NCBI RefSeq assembly: GCF_900176005.1
Contig: NZ_LT838272.1
Location: 2,499,587 to 2,563,586, forward strand
Origin: Thermanaeromonas toyohensis ToBE
Lineage (GTDB): Bacteria > Bacillota > DSM-521 > Neomoorellales > Neomoorellaceae
Length of the DNA stretch: 64,000 nt
Reading direction: 5' to 3'
Below the pieces are notes generated by a model that saw only the letters and a list, made by a program, of their open reading frames with translations, was not told the DNA's origin and ran no database searches. Made by a program: the position numbers and the translations under genes. Of the stretch, positions 35,452 to 45,363 are shown in pieces. Each line of letters starts with the position of its first letter. Positions within the stretch are counted from its first letter, which is position 1.

Positions 35452-36723
35452 TCATTCTCCACGCTCCTTTGCTTGCTGACAGAAAGCTACCAGATCCTCC
35501 CAAGGCACTTCCTTTTGTTCGCCTGTTTTAAGGTTCCTAACTGTGGCCTGGCCACGGGCCAGCTCTTCCTGGCCTAAGATGATCACTAACCTAGCCGGAT
35601 ACCGGTGGGCATATTTCATTTGGGCCTTAAGGCTACGGCCCAAGTAATCTTTATCCGCAGCGATATTATGCTCCCTAAGTAGGCTTAAAAGTTTCAAAGC
35701 AGCCGTCTCCAGCCCTTCCCCTACAGTAGCTACCACCACTTCTATCCCGCTATCTACTTTGATTTCTTTGTTTTGGGCTTCCAAGGCCAACAAAGTACGC
35801 TCTAGCCCTAACCCGAAGCCTATGCCAGGGATAGAGGGGCCACCACAAGCCTCTACCAAACCATCATACCGTCCTCCGCCGCCGATAGAACTCTGGGCGC
35901 CCAAACCTGGAGCTACTATCTCGAAGGCGGTATTAGTGTAGTAGTCTAAGCCCCTTACCAGGTTCTCATCGAGGAGATAGGGTATATCCAGTTCTTTTAG
36001 ATAGCGTAAGACCTCCTTAAAATGCTGGCTACAATCCGGGCATAAGGAGGAAGTTATAGTGGGTGCTCCTTTTAATAACTTCTGGCATTCCGGGCTTTTA
36101 CAATCAAAGATACGTAAAGGGTTCCGTTCAAAACGATCCTGGCAAGTGGTGCAAAAGGCCTTAAGTTTATCCTTTAGGTAACTTTTAAGCTTTTCCCGGT
36201 GGAGAGACCGGCAGGACGGACATCCCACGCTATTTATGTGGAGCTCAAGACCTTTAAGGCCTAGCCGCTGGTAGTAATCCATGGCCAGGGAGATTACTTC
36301 TGCATCTAAAGAGGGGTCGCGGCTTCCAAAAACCTCCACCCCGAACTGGTGGAACTGGCGCAAGCGACCAGCTTGGGGGCGGCCGTACCTAAACATGGGC
36401 CCTAGGTAAAAAAGTTTTACAGGGAGCATCCCGCTATAGAGGCGGTGTTCTAGAAAAGCCCTGACCACCGGTGCTGTACCTTCTGGCCTTAAAGTAAGGC
36501 TACGCTCGCTGCGATCTAAAAAGGTATACATCTCCTTTTCCACGATGTCGGTAGTGTCCCCTACACCGCGCTGGAAGAGCTCTGTATGCTCAAAGATAGG
36601 CGTCCGGATCTCCCGGTACCCGTACAGCCGGCAAAGGGAACGAGCCATCTCTTCTATATAATGCCATTTCTCGCTGTCACCAGGGAGAATATCTTCTGTC
36701 CCCCGGGGTCTCTGGGTTAACAT
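35452..36723 (-). CDS. hisS: Histidyl-tRNA synthetase
   Basis: A class II synthetase with the histidine-specific signatures RPEGTAPVVRAFLE (motif 2 area), the histidine-A loop ENLVRGLDYYTNTAFE, and GGGGRYDGL. The C-terminal anticodon domain (EVVVATVGEGLETAALKLL) is complete; length 423 residues. A four-cysteine insertion (CPSC...CTTC...CKSPEC...CPDC around residues 170-230), found in many clostridial enzymes, probably binds zinc. Confidence 0.97.
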   Translation of the reverse strand: MLTQRPRGTEDILPGDSEKWHYIEEMARSLCRLYGYREIRTPIFEHTELFQRGVGDTTDIVEKEMYTFLDRSERSLTLRPEGTAPVVRAFLEHRLYSGMLPVKLFYLGPMFRYGRPQAGRLRQFHQFGVEVFGSRDPSLDAEVISLAMDYYQRLGLKGLELHINSVGCPSCRSLHREKLKSYLKDKLKAFCTTCQDRFERNPLRIFDCKSPECQKLLKGAPTITSSLCPDCSQHFKEVLRYLKELDIPYLLDENLVRGLDYYTNTAFEIVAPGLGAQSSIGGGGRYDGLVEACGGPSIPGIGFGLGLERTLLALEAQNKEIKVDSGIEVVVATVGEGLETAALKLLSLLREHNIAADKDYLGRSLKAQMKYAHRYPARLVIILGQEELARGQATVRNLKTGEQKEVPWEDLVAFCQQAKERGE

Positions 36724-36746
36724 GCTCCTCTCCTCTCCTTAACTTT

Positions 36747-37364
36747 TTAGAAAAAGGGATTGTCCATCTTTTCTGCACCAATAGTGGAGGAAGGGCCATG
36801 GCCAGGGTAAATCACTAGGTCCTCAGGGAGACAGAAAAGTTTTTCCTTAACTGAGTCTATAAGCTGCTTAAAGGATCCTCCTGGAAAATCTGTACGTCCG
36901 ATGGATCCAGCAAAAAGGGTATCTCCAGTAAAGATTACGCCTTCTCCTTTAAGGCAGATGCCACCCGGCGTATGCCCCGGAGTATGGATCACTTCTAAGG
37001 TTAGCTTACCCAGTTGTATGGTATCCCCGTCTTCCAAGGTCCGGTCTGCAGGGGGGCTCCCTCCCTGGCCTCCAGTAAAAAGGAGCAAATTTTTGCTAGC
37101 ATCTGTAAGATACGGGGCATCTGCCCTATGGATCAGGATTTCCGCGCCTGTGGCTTCTTTTATCTCTCCATTAGCACCGCAATGGTCGATATGCCCGTGA
37201 GTATTAATAATATAGCGGATTTTTATCCCGGCCCGCACAGCCGAAGCTAAAATCCTTTTCCCTTCGGCCCCCGGGTCGATGACCGCTCCTTCTTTGGTTT
37301 GGGGACACGCGATAAGATAGCAATTAGTGGCTAAAGGACCGACCACCAAGGTTTCTAGGATCAT
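36747..37364 (-). CDS. Metallo-beta-lactamase fold hydrolase (YqgX/glyoxalase II-like)
   Basis: The dinuclear metal site is complete: THGHIDHCG (HxHxDH), HTPGHTPGGICL and IFTGDTLFAGSIGRTD, with a final YPGHGPSSTIG. At 205 residues it matches the short bacterial YqgX-type group annotated as hydroxyacylglutathione hydrolases; without glutathione in most Clostridia the true substrate is another thioester. It lies between dtd and hisS in the relA-dtd-hisS-aspS cluster. Confidence 0.88.
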   Translation of the reverse strand: MILETLVVGPLATNCYLIACPQTKEGAVIDPGAEGKRILASAVRAGIKIRYIINTHGHIDHCGANGEIKEATGAEILIHRADAPYLTDASKNLLLFTGGQGGSPPADRTLEDGDTIQLGKLTLEVIHTPGHTPGGICLKGEGVIFTGDTLFAGSIGRTDFPGGSFKQLIDSVKEKLFCLPEDLVIYPGHGPSSTIGAEKMDNPFF

Positions 37365-37449
37365 GTGAAGGCTACCCTCCTGTCATCCAGAGTCTACGAA
37401 AGAAGGTTATAGCCACCCGCCTGGGTGAAAAACGGTTTTTGCTTAGACT

Positions 37450-37899
37450 TTAAAAAAGCCTGTTGCTATCTAGAAGGAGCGTAACAGGGCCGTCGTTTAC
37501 CAGCTCCACTTGCATATAAGCTTGGAATTGACCACAGGCCACCTCTAATCCTTGCTTCTTTAGGGCCTCAACAAAGGATTGGTATAGCTTTTCCGCCTCT
37601 TCGGCTGGAGCAGCCTCACTAAAGCTTGGCCGCCTCCCTTTACGGCAATCTCCGTACAGGGTAAATTGGGATACCACCAATACCCTTCCGCCCGTATCCT
37701 GGACAGAGAGGTTCATCTTCCCCTCCCTGTCCGGAAACACGCGCAAACCGGCAATTTTTTCGGCCAGGTACCAGGCATCTTCCTCCGTATCTCCAACTTT
37801 AACGCCCAGAAACACCAAGAGCCCTGGACCTATGGCGCTTATCTCCTGACCATTTACTTTAACTTTTGCTGACAAGACCCGCTGGACAACCGCCCGCAA
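37450..37899 (-). CDS. dtd: D-aminoacyl-tRNA deacylase
   Basis: This enzyme removes D-amino acids from mischarged tRNA. The 149-residue protein begins [18 protein letters not shown] and has the active-site [17 protein letters not shown] and the cross-subunit Gly-Pro motif as [11 protein letters not shown]. It is intact. dtd next to relA is the standard Firmicutes arrangement, and 44 bp separate its start from the relA stop. Confidence 0.96.
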   Translation of the reverse strand: MRAVVQRVLSAKVKVNGQEISAIGPGLLVFLGVKVGDTEEDAWYLAEKIAGLRVFPDREGKMNLSVQDTGGRVLVVSQFTLYGDCRKGRRPSFSEAAPAEEAEKLYQSFVEALKKQGLEVACGQFQAYMQVELVNDGPVTLLLDSNRLF

Positions 37900-37943
37900 A
37901 CAACCCTCACCTCCGGTCTTGGGGTCGGAAGCCTCTACCCCTG

Positions 37944-40112
37944 TCAGCTCGGAGTTACCCTCTTGACCTCCATAACATCTTTAACGCGCTTGATCTTGTC
38001 CATTATATATTGCAGGTGCTCTAGACTCCGTATTTCTAGTTTCAAGTCTACAGTGGCCATATTGTTACGGGTAGCCCGGGCGTGGACAGCATTGATAATA
38101 GTCTTGGTATCAGCCACTGCAGACATGATGTCCATGGCCAGGCGTGGCCTATCTAAGGCTAAAGCCTCTATTTGTACTTGGTAAGTAGCTTCGGCCTCCT
38201 GATCCCAGGCTACCTCAATAATGCGTTCAGCCTCTTGCCTTAAATGATGAAGGATATTGGGACAATCACTACGATGTACAGAAACACCGCGTCCCCGGGT
38301 AATATAACCTACAATGGCATCTCCTGGCAAGGGATTACAGCAATGAGCCAAACGGACTACTACATTATCAATGCCCTTAACCCTTACCCCTTGGGAAGGA
38401 CGGCTAAACCCAGTCCAGGATTTGGCTGGGGGAAGGGTATCCATTGGGGGTAACTCTTCCCCTTTTTCTTCCTCTTCCTTTTCTTTAAGATCCCCCAATA
38501 CCTGGGAAGGGGTGACTACTCCATCCCCTACAGCCACCAGAAGATCCTCAGGAGAAGTAAGGTTAAACTTGCGGGCTACTTCCTGCAGGAACCCGGCCTT
38601 TAAGACTTCCTCCGGTTCTAAGCCCTGTTTACGACATTCCTTTTCCAAAAGTTCCCTCCCCTTGGCCAGGTTCTTTTCCCGCTCCACCCGTCGAAACCAC
38701 TGGCGAATGCGGTTTTTAGCCTGGGAGGTCTTTACAATTTTGAGCCAGTCCCGGCTAGGGCCACTACCTTTCTGGGTCAAAATCTCCACTATATCCCCGG
38801 TTTTTAGTTGGTAATCCAAGGGAACTATGCGGCCATTAACTTTGGCTCCTACACACTGGTGGCCTATATCCGTGTGCACCCGGTAGGCGAAGTCGATAGG
38901 GACGGATCCGGCCGGTAACTCTACCACATCTCCCTTGGGAGTAAATACATATACCCGGTCGGAAAAAAGATCTATCTTAAGGGACTCCATAAATTCCCGG
39001 GGATCCCGTAGCTCCCGCTGCCAGTCCAAAATCTGACGCAGCCAGGTGAGCTTCTGCTCAAACTCCTTATCGGAAGTGGTGTAACCTTCCTTATAACGCC
39101 AATGGGCGGCGATACCATACTCGGCTGTGCGGTGCATCTCCCAGGTCCGGATCTGCACTTCAAAGGGCTCGCCCTCAGGTCCCAGTACAGTGGTATGCAG
39201 GGATTGGTACATATTCGGCTTGGGCATGGCGATATAATCCTTAAAGCGGCCTGGGATAGGCCTCCATAAAGCATGGATTATCCCTAAAACGGCATAGCAA
39301 TCCTTAACAGTATCCACAATGACCCGTAAGGCAATTAAATCATATATTTCGTTTAGCTCCTTCTGTTGCTTTTTCATCTTATTATAAATGCTATAGAAAT
39401 GTTTGGGGCGACCCTGGATATCCGCTTCAATACCGCTCTCTTGCAATTTCTCCCGCAAAATAGCGGCCACCTTTTGGATATATTCTTCTCTTTCCTGCCG
39501 TTTTTTGGAAATACTTTTTACCAGCTCATAGTATACTTCTGGTTCCTGATAACGTAAAGCTAGATCCTCCAGTTCCCATTTAAGACGGAAAATTCCTAAA
39601 CGGTGGGCCAGGGGGGCATAGATCTCCAAGGTTTCCCGGGCGATATCCTTTTGCTTTTCCACCGGGCAGTGCTTCAGAGTACGCATGTTATGCAAGCGGT
39701 CAGCTAGTTTAATAAGAATCACGCGGATGTCCTTGGCCATGGCCAAAAACATCTTCCGTAGGGTCTCCGCCTGCTGCTCTTCTTTTGTCTTATACTCTAG
39801 TCGGCTAAGTTTAGTAACCCCATCCACCAATAAAGCTATTTCTTCGCCAAAAACTTCCCGGACTGTATCTATGCTTATGGGCGTATCCTCCACCACATCA
39901 TGGAGCAAACCAGCAGCAATGGTAACCAAATCCAGCTGCAGCTCGGCCAGTATTTCGGCCACAGCCAGGGGATGGGTGATAAAGGGTTCGCCTGAATGCC
40001 GCCTCTGGTCTTTATGGGCAACGCTAGCAAAATCATAAGCATCCCGGATAAGTTTTAAATCGGCGTTCGGATAGTATAGTAATATCTGTCTTTCTAAACT
40101 ATGGAGATCCAT
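37944..40112 (-). CDS. relA: Bifunctional (p)ppGpp synthetase/hydrolase Rel
   Basis: The stringent-response enzyme. Domains in order: HD hydrolase ([23 protein letters not shown], about residues 40-80), synthetase ([21 protein letters not shown], about 250), TGS ([32 protein letters not shown]), zinc-finger/helical region ([27 protein letters not shown]) and C-terminal ACT domain. The intact HD residues indicate it can also hydrolyse (p)ppGpp. At 722 residues it is the long ribosome-associated form. Confidence 0.96.
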   Translation of the reverse strand: MDLHSLERQILLYYPNADLKLIRDAYDFASVAHKDQRRHSGEPFITHPLAVAEILAELQLDLVTIAAGLLHDVVEDTPISIDTVREVFGEEIALLVDGVTKLSRLEYKTKEEQQAETLRKMFLAMAKDIRVILIKLADRLHNMRTLKHCPVEKQKDIARETLEIYAPLAHRLGIFRLKWELEDLALRYQEPEVYYELVKSISKKRQEREEYIQKVAAILREKLQESGIEADIQGRPKHFYSIYNKMKKQQKELNEIYDLIALRVIVDTVKDCYAVLGIIHALWRPIPGRFKDYIAMPKPNMYQSLHTTVLGPEGEPFEVQIRTWEMHRTAEYGIAAHWRYKEGYTTSDKEFEQKLTWLRQILDWQRELRDPREFMESLKIDLFSDRVYVFTPKGDVVELPAGSVPIDFAYRVHTDIGHQCVGAKVNGRIVPLDYQLKTGDIVEILTQKGSGPSRDWLKIVKTSQAKNRIRQWFRRVEREKNLAKGRELLEKECRKQGLEPEEVLKAGFLQEVARKFNLTSPEDLLVAVGDGVVTPSQVLGDLKEKEEEEKGEELPPMDTLPPAKSWTGFSRPSQGVRVKGIDNVVVRLAHCCNPLPGDAIVGYITRGRGVSVHRSDCPNILHHLRQEAERIIEVAWDQEAEATYQVQIEALALDRPRLAMDIMSAVADTKTIINAVHARATRNNMATVDLKLEIRSLEHLQYIMDKIKRVKDVMEVKRVTPS

Positions 40113-40118
40113 TAATTT

Positions 40119-42938
40119 TCACCCCCTTCGCCGGGTAAGCTCCCGCCAGAAAGCGAAAACCTCCTCATAATCCCGGCACAGCTGGCGATATCGCCAAGAG
40201 CGGTTTAAATCTTGTTTGCTTTTAGGTACACCTTTAACCCAGACTTTGATCCCCTCACCATGGGGAGCTATATTTATCAACCTCAGTTCTTCCAAGATAT
40301 TTAAGCCGCACCGGAATAAATAATTGCTGGCAACATTATTATGTAAATATAAAGCCTTTTTGCGCAAGCTTATAGCTTGTAAACGCTTATACAGGTGGGC
40401 AAGAAAACCTCTTGGGTCTAAAGGCAAAGGAGGCCCCTTACTTAGGGCATGTGCTGCTATGTACACTTCTGGCCGTTCTTCCTGTAAGGGAAGGGCAAGC
40501 TCCAGTTCCTCTTTCCCCCGGGGAAGGTAGGTGAAAAGGACCACTTCTGCTGGATAAAACCAAGCCGGGCACCACCCTACACCTACCAAAAGCTTTAGAT
40601 CCCCAGCCAACGCCTGCCGCCGGAGGAGAAGCTTTTCCTCAAAAATTAATCCTTCATCCAAGCCTACCTTAAATTTACCCCGCTGCCATAGTAGCTGAGC
40701 TAGCCTACGTGCCTGCGAGGGGTGTTCAGTATATATAAGAACCCTCTTCGCCTGGGAAGCCATCTCCCAAGCCAGCTTTACTGGATCGGGAGTAAACCCG
40801 TAATTAAAATGGCCTAGAGAAAGCTCTCGACCGGCCTCTCGGGCTCCTGGGGACCATACCTCCCGGCCCTTTTGTCCCCTGTCCTTCCGCCAAAGCTCGA
40901 AAGGCTCCAGGAGAATCCCCAAGGAAGGCGGGATAACTAATTTTCCTTCCGGCAACCATGGTCCCCGGGCCACCAGCGGTCCCGCCTCAGGAGGTAAGAT
41001 ACTCTTTAGCCCGTAGTAGCAGCTTAACACCCCTAGTCCAGAGGACAGGATAATGGTCACCGGCTGAGACCCTTCTTCCCAATATCCCTTTAATTCCTCT
41101 AGTATAGCCCCAGACCAGGTACTCATCCAACCTTTCCTGGCCTCTCGAGATACGGTCCCGTCTTTATCCCCAGTAGGCCAGATGTCCACCTCTAGGCTAG
41201 TAGGGCTATCCACCTTGATGGTGATTGGACTAGGGGCTACCGGCCGCATGGCCTCCACTACCAGTTCCAGTTCCGTTTCCCCATTGAAGGTATTCCCTTC
41301 TGGCCGGAAAGCCAAGTCTACCTTGCTACCAATGCTTATATCCGGTGGTAAGGCCATCCGGAACCCTATGGCCGAAACTTCCCGACCCTCGGCCTGTAGT
41401 TTAAGCTTAAGGTGAGCTCCTTCGGGCCCTACCTGGCGTATAGAAATTAACCTGGCACCCCGGTAGAGGAACAAGGGCCGGGGGTTAGCTGTACCAAAAG
41501 GAGCAAGAGCCTTAAGTTCCTCTACTAAACTTAAGTCTAATTGGCTTAGACGGGCTTCAGCATCCAATTTAAGCCTAGGTTTAAAGGTTTCTCGGGTAGA
41601 AGCTGCCTCCAGCGCGTAAAAAAAGGCCTCCTGGAAAGCAGGTATCTTTTCAGCTTCTATCTCTAACCCTATGGCCTGTCCATGCCCTCCATAGGCTAAA
41701 AGGTAAGATGCGCAGTTTTTAAGGATCTGGAAAAGGTCTATTCCTTCCTGGGCACGTCCAGAACCTCGCCCCTTTCCCGAAGGTTCTAAACTTATAAGGA
41801 TAGTCGGCCGCCTAAAGCGTTCTACTAGCCTTGCCGCCACGATCCCTAATACACCGGGATGCCATCCCCAACCCGTAAGAACCAAACCTGGATCTCCCCG
41901 TGTCACAGCTTCTTCCGCTTGAGTAAGGGCTTCCGACCACACCTGATCTTCCAAAAGCTGGCGGGTCTGGTTTTGCAAGTTAAGGGCTTGGGCTAGTTCC
42001 CAAGCCCTTTGGGAGGAAGAAGTAAGTAAAAGCTCCAGGGCCGGCCAGGCGGAACCCAAACGCCCAGCAGCATTAAGGCGGGGTACCAGCCCCAAAGCCA
42101 CCCTTTCGTCATCGAGACTATCCCATTTTAAACCCGCCACTTCTAGTAAAGCCCTTATCCCAGGACGTTCTGCCTTTTTAAGTTCCTCTAGCCCTAGTTG
42201 GACGAGGGCCCGATTTTCTCCTAGCAAGGGCATAGCATCCGCTAGGGTGCCCAGAGCTACCAGATCTAAAGCCCATCCCGCAGCTACCCCCGCCTGGGGG
42301 GGTAGGGAGAAAAATTCAGCTAAAGCCTGGGCCAGCTTGAAGGCCACCCCCACTCCAGCAAGAAGAGCTCCCCCTCCCCCCGCTAGCCAGGGATTAATCA
42401 GACTCAAAGCTTGAGGGAGCACCGGCCCGGGCCGGTGATGATCAGTAATTATAAGGTCTAAGTCATTCTTTTTAGCCCAAGCGGCCTCCTCTGTAGCTGT
42501 TATCCCACAATCTACGGTGATCACCAGGTGGCATCCTAAAGAGCGCGCCGTCTCCAACCCCCCTATTTTAACTCCGTATCCTTCTTCTAAACGGTGGGGG
42601 AGATAATACTCTACTTCTAAGCCTAACTTTTTTAAGATTTCTCCCAAAAGGGCAGAAGCCGTAAGACCATCTACATCATAGTCTCCATAAATCAACACTT
42701 TTTCTTTCCTATGTACCGCCTTTTCCACCCGGGCTACAGCCTCATTTACACCAGGAAGCTCATAGGGTGAGCTTAAGGCCTTTAAACCTCCCTGTAAAAA
42801 TAGCCTCCCTTCCTCTACACTTCTTATTCCTCGGTTGATCAAAACTTGAGCGGTAAGGGGGGATACCTTTAAGCCTTGAGCCAAAGCCTCCTGCAAGTCA
42901 TAATCGCAAGGACAAACCTCCCATATTATCTCGGCCAT
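40119..42938 (-). CDS. recJ: Single-stranded-DNA exonuclease RecJ
   Basis: A DHH-family 5'-3' exonuclease. Motifs: YGDYDVDGLTASALL (motif I), ITVDCGITATEEA, LIITDHHRPG (the DHH), and GGHGQAIGLEIE from the DHHA1 domain. About 939 residues; the C-terminal 350 beyond the OB fold are the extra domain common in Firmicutes RecJ. I use the ATG at 42938 (AGGAGG just upstream) rather than the frame start at 42974, which adds 12 residues overlapping the transporter gene. Confidence 0.95.
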   Translation of the reverse strand: MAEIIWEVCPCDYDLQEALAQGLKVSPLTAQVLINRGIRSVEEGRLFLQGGLKALSSPYELPGVNEAVARVEKAVHRKEKVLIYGDYDVDGLTASALLGEILKKLGLEVEYYLPHRLEEGYGVKIGGLETARSLGCHLVITVDCGITATEEAAWAKKNDLDLIITDHHRPGPVLPQALSLINPWLAGGGGALLAGVGVAFKLAQALAEFFSLPPQAGVAAGWALDLVALGTLADAMPLLGENRALVQLGLEELKKAERPGIRALLEVAGLKWDSLDDERVALGLVPRLNAAGRLGSAWPALELLLTSSSQRAWELAQALNLQNQTRQLLEDQVWSEALTQAEEAVTRGDPGLVLTGWGWHPGVLGIVAARLVERFRRPTILISLEPSGKGRGSGRAQEGIDLFQILKNCASYLLAYGGHGQAIGLEIEAEKIPAFQEAFFYALEAASTRETFKPRLKLDAEARLSQLDLSLVEELKALAPFGTANPRPLFLYRGARLISIRQVGPEGAHLKLKLQAEGREVSAIGFRMALPPDISIGSKVDLAFRPEGNTFNGETELELVVEAMRPVAPSPITIKVDSPTSLEVDIWPTGDKDGTVSREARKGWMSTWSGAILEELKGYWEEGSQPVTIILSSGLGVLSCYYGLKSILPPEAGPLVARGPWLPEGKLVIPPSLGILLEPFELWRKDRGQKGREVWSPGAREAGRELSLGHFNYGFTPDPVKLAWEMASQAKRVLIYTEHPSQARRLAQLLWQRGKFKVGLDEGLIFEEKLLLRRQALAGDLKLLVGVGWCPAWFYPAEVVLFTYLPRGKEELELALPLQEERPEVYIAAHALSKGPPLPLDPRGFLAHLYKRLQAISLRKKALYLHNNVASNYLFRCGLNILEELRLINIAPHGEGIKVWVKGVPKSKQDLNRSWRYRQLCRDYEEVFAFWRELTRRRG

Positions 42939-42939
42939 T

Positions 42940-43881
42940 TTAGCGTTCCTCCTGGCAACCGGGGCACCGGTCACAATCTTTATCTTCCCGGCAGGGTTCT
43001 ATATGAATCAGCACATGGGTATAGGGGAGTGCTGCCTTGATTTCCGAGGTAATACGGTCACATAATCTATGGGCCTCAACTACTGGCTGACGGGCAGGTA
43101 CCACCAGGTGTAAATCGATCTGCCGCTCCCTCCCAGACTTGCGGGTACGTAGCTTATGAAATTCCACATATTCTCCCGCATGGGCACTAATGATCTCCTT
43201 TACCAGGCGTTCTTCCTCTGCTGGTAGACATACATCCATCAAGGGTAGGAAGGCTTCCCGCATCAGCTGGTAAGCAGCCCGTAAGATAAGGCCTGCCACT
43301 AAAAGCGCTACCAAAGGATCCATAAAGCTAAAACCTGTGACCTTAAGGATCCCGAGCCCCAGCATTACACCTACTGAAGTATAAACATCTGTCAAAAGGT
43401 GCCAGGCATCGGCCTCCAAGGCCACCGATTGTGTAGCCTTAGCCACTTTAAAGAGGTGACGGGAAATCTGGTAGTTCACCCCAGCAGATAGACCCATAAC
43501 TACCATACCGGTTACTGGCTGGGAGACCTCTGCCCCTAACTTAAGTTTCTTTAAAGCCTCTATAATTATGATCATGGCGGCCACAAACACAAGAAGGGCT
43601 TCCAGGGCTCCAGCTATGTTTTCTATTTTACCGTGACCATAACGATGTTCGTAATCAGCCGGTTTAGTAGCCTCCTTTAAAGAAAAATAGGCGAGAACGG
43701 AAGCCATTAAGTCCAATCCAGAATGGATGGCCTCCGATACTATACTTAGGGAGCCGGTGGCTACCCCTGTGAAAAGTTTTAAAACGACTAAAGAAATATT
43801 AGAGAATACCGATACCCGGGCGGCTCGCAGGCGTTCATCCACGGCCACCGTCTCCCTCCACCTCAAAAAATTAGACTTCAT
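42940..43881 (-). CDS. Cation diffusion facilitator family transporter
   Basis: A metal/proton antiporter of the CDF family. The first helices carry the signature AIHSGLDLMASVLAYFSL (the metal-site HSxxD) and the HLLTDVYTSVG pair in helix 5, followed by a cytoplasmic ferredoxin-like domain (LRTRKSGRERQIDLHLVVP). The C terminus is unusually Cys/His-rich, CREDKDCDRCPGCQ, perhaps a metal sensor. The ATG at 43881 is preferred; the frame start at 43932 adds 17 unsupported residues. Metal specificity (Zn, Fe, Mn, Co) cannot be assigned. Confidence 0.9.
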   Translation of the reverse strand: MKSNFLRWRETVAVDERLRAARVSVFSNISLVVLKLFTGVATGSLSIVSEAIHSGLDLMASVLAYFSLKEATKPADYEHRYGHGKIENIAGALEALLVFVAAMIIIIEALKKLKLGAEVSQPVTGMVVMGLSAGVNYQISRHLFKVAKATQSVALEADAWHLLTDVYTSVGVMLGLGILKVTGFSFMDPLVALLVAGLILRAAYQLMREAFLPLMDVCLPAEEERLVKEIISAHAGEYVEFHKLRTRKSGRERQIDLHLVVPARQPVVEAHRLCDRITSEIKAALPYTHVLIHIEPCREDKDCDRCPGCQEER

Positions 43882-43937
43882 CTTTCCCCGGGATGAAGTC
43901 CATAGCAGCACGCTTTGTTCCCATTGTAACACTAGAG

Positions 43938-44417
43938 TTAAAGGTCGGCAAGATATTTAAGAGTATACCCTAGCAAAAGAAGCCAAAGTATGAAGAAAGA
44001 AAGTCGAGGAAGAAAGATACTGCCGAGATACCTCCAGTACCAACGAGCCCCTGCCTTCTTTAACTCTCCTAACTCCGTTGCTCCGGCTATCCCGGCAAGA
44101 CCGAAGCCCAACCTAGGCCCTAGCAGGGCACTACCTATGAGCAAAATAGTAATACCTAGGACTAGGGATTTATTTAAGTTTAGCCTCTCCCTAGGAGCCT
44201 TTCGCCACCCTATTATGGCTAGGGTTAAGGCTGCTATAATCCCTCCCACCAGTAATAGTATAGACAATAGGTTCTGGGGTGGTGCATAATACAGGATATA
44301 AAAAAGAAGGAGCGCTATAATGGCAAGCAGGCCTGCCCCAGGGTGAAGCAGACCTGCTAGGAGTAACCAAGCCAAAAATACTCCCCAGAAAATTTCCAGG
44401 ATTGGAACCTCCTTCAA
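43938..44417 (-). CDS. Conserved hypothetical membrane protein
   Basis: A 159-residue protein made of about five hydrophobic helices (ILEIFWGVFLAWLLLAGLL, LLAIIALLLFYILYY, LLSILLLVGGIIAALTLAIIG, LVLGITILLIGSALLG, FFILWLLLLGYTL). I do not recognise the family and see no charged or catalytic motif. It lies between secF and the cation transporter on the same strand, where many Clostridia have a small uncharacterised membrane gene. Confidence 0.65.
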   Translation of the reverse strand: MKEVPILEIFWGVFLAWLLLAGLLHPGAGLLAIIALLLFYILYYAPPQNLLSILLLVGGIIAALTLAIIGWRKAPRERLNLNKSLVLGITILLIGSALLGPRLGFGLAGIAGATELGELKKAGARWYWRYLGSIFLPRLSFFILWLLLLGYTLKYLADL

Positions 44418-44462
44418 AGGAAGAAGTTAAGAGACCCGACCCTTCTTGGAAGTAGCCCCCTT

Positions 44463-45362
44463 TTAAGGAGAAGTTGCCCGGCGTATTTTACCTTGGACCG
44501 CTCGCTTGCGTCCTTCAGCTAGGTGCCGGAAATCGATCCAAAGGGGGCTGGCTGTAAAAATGGAAGAGTAGGTCCCACTTATGGTCCCTATGAGCATGGC
44601 GAGGGCAAAGCCTTTAGTAGTATCTCCACCTAAAACGAGTAGGGCCACCAGGGCAATAATTACAGTAGTTACGGTACTAATAGTGCGGGTCAGGCTCTGC
44701 CTAATGCTCCTGTTCACCAGCTCCTCGAGGCTCTCTTTTTTGCGCATCCGCAAGTTCTCGCGGATACGGTCGAAAATAACAATGGTATCGTTAATAGAAT
44801 ACCCGATAATAGTTAAAATAGCCGCCACGAAGGAACTATCTACTTCCCAGCGGAAAAGGGCAAAAAGCCCTATAGTTACTAGGACATCATGGACCAAAGC
44901 CAAGACCGCCGCTATACCGAAGAGAAACTCAAAGCGGAATCCTATATAAATAAGCATTAAAATTGAAGCTATAATTAGAGCGTAAAGGGCATTTCGGGTT
45001 ATTTCCCGTCCAATTGTAGCCCCTACCTTTTCGTTACGCTTTATCTCAAAACTTCCCAGCTTTTCTTTTAAAGCAGAAAAAAGCTTACTGGTCTCTTCCT
45101 CTCCCAGGACAGGGGTTCGTAACAGAAACTCGTTTTCCCCGGCTGTCTGCAAGGAGCTCTTTTCTAAATTGAACTCCTTTAGTACCTCCCTAACCTGGCT
45201 GCTTTCTACAGGGCGCTCAAATTTTAGTTGTAGGAGATTCCCGCCAGTAAAGTCAATGCCAAAATTGAGGGCTGGCCGGTTAACCAGCATGGCTATAAGC
45301 CCCGGTATAATTACCAACACCGAAATTATATACCATAGTTTGCGTTTACCTACAAAATCCAT
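44463..45362 (-). CDS. secF: Protein translocase subunit SecF
   Basis: Part of the SecDF complex that uses proton motive force to help protein export. The N-terminal helix is followed by LNFGIDFTGGNLLQLKFERP, the periplasmic P4 domain, then five helices with LVHDVLVTIGLFALF and YSINDTIVIFDRIRENLRMRKKE, hallmark motifs of SecF. 299 residues is standard. It is separated by 1 bp from secD. Confidence 0.96.
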   Translation of the reverse strand: MDFVGKRKLWYIISVLVIIPGLIAMLVNRPALNFGIDFTGGNLLQLKFERPVESSQVREVLKEFNLEKSSLQTAGENEFLLRTPVLGEEETSKLFSALKEKLGSFEIKRNEKVGATIGREITRNALYALIIASILMLIYIGFRFEFLFGIAAVLALVHDVLVTIGLFALFRWEVDSSFVAAILTIIGYSINDTIVIFDRIRENLRMRKKESLEELVNRSIRQSLTRTISTVTTVIIALVALLVLGGDTTKGFALAMLIGTISGTYSSIFTASPLWIDFRHLAEGRKRAVQGKIRRATSP

Positions 45363-45363
45363 A

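Noticed and set aside
36724-36746. T-box leader for hisS-aspS
   Set aside because: Only 23 bases separate hisS from the upstream gene and no T-box sequence is seen there or before the MBL hydrolase gene.
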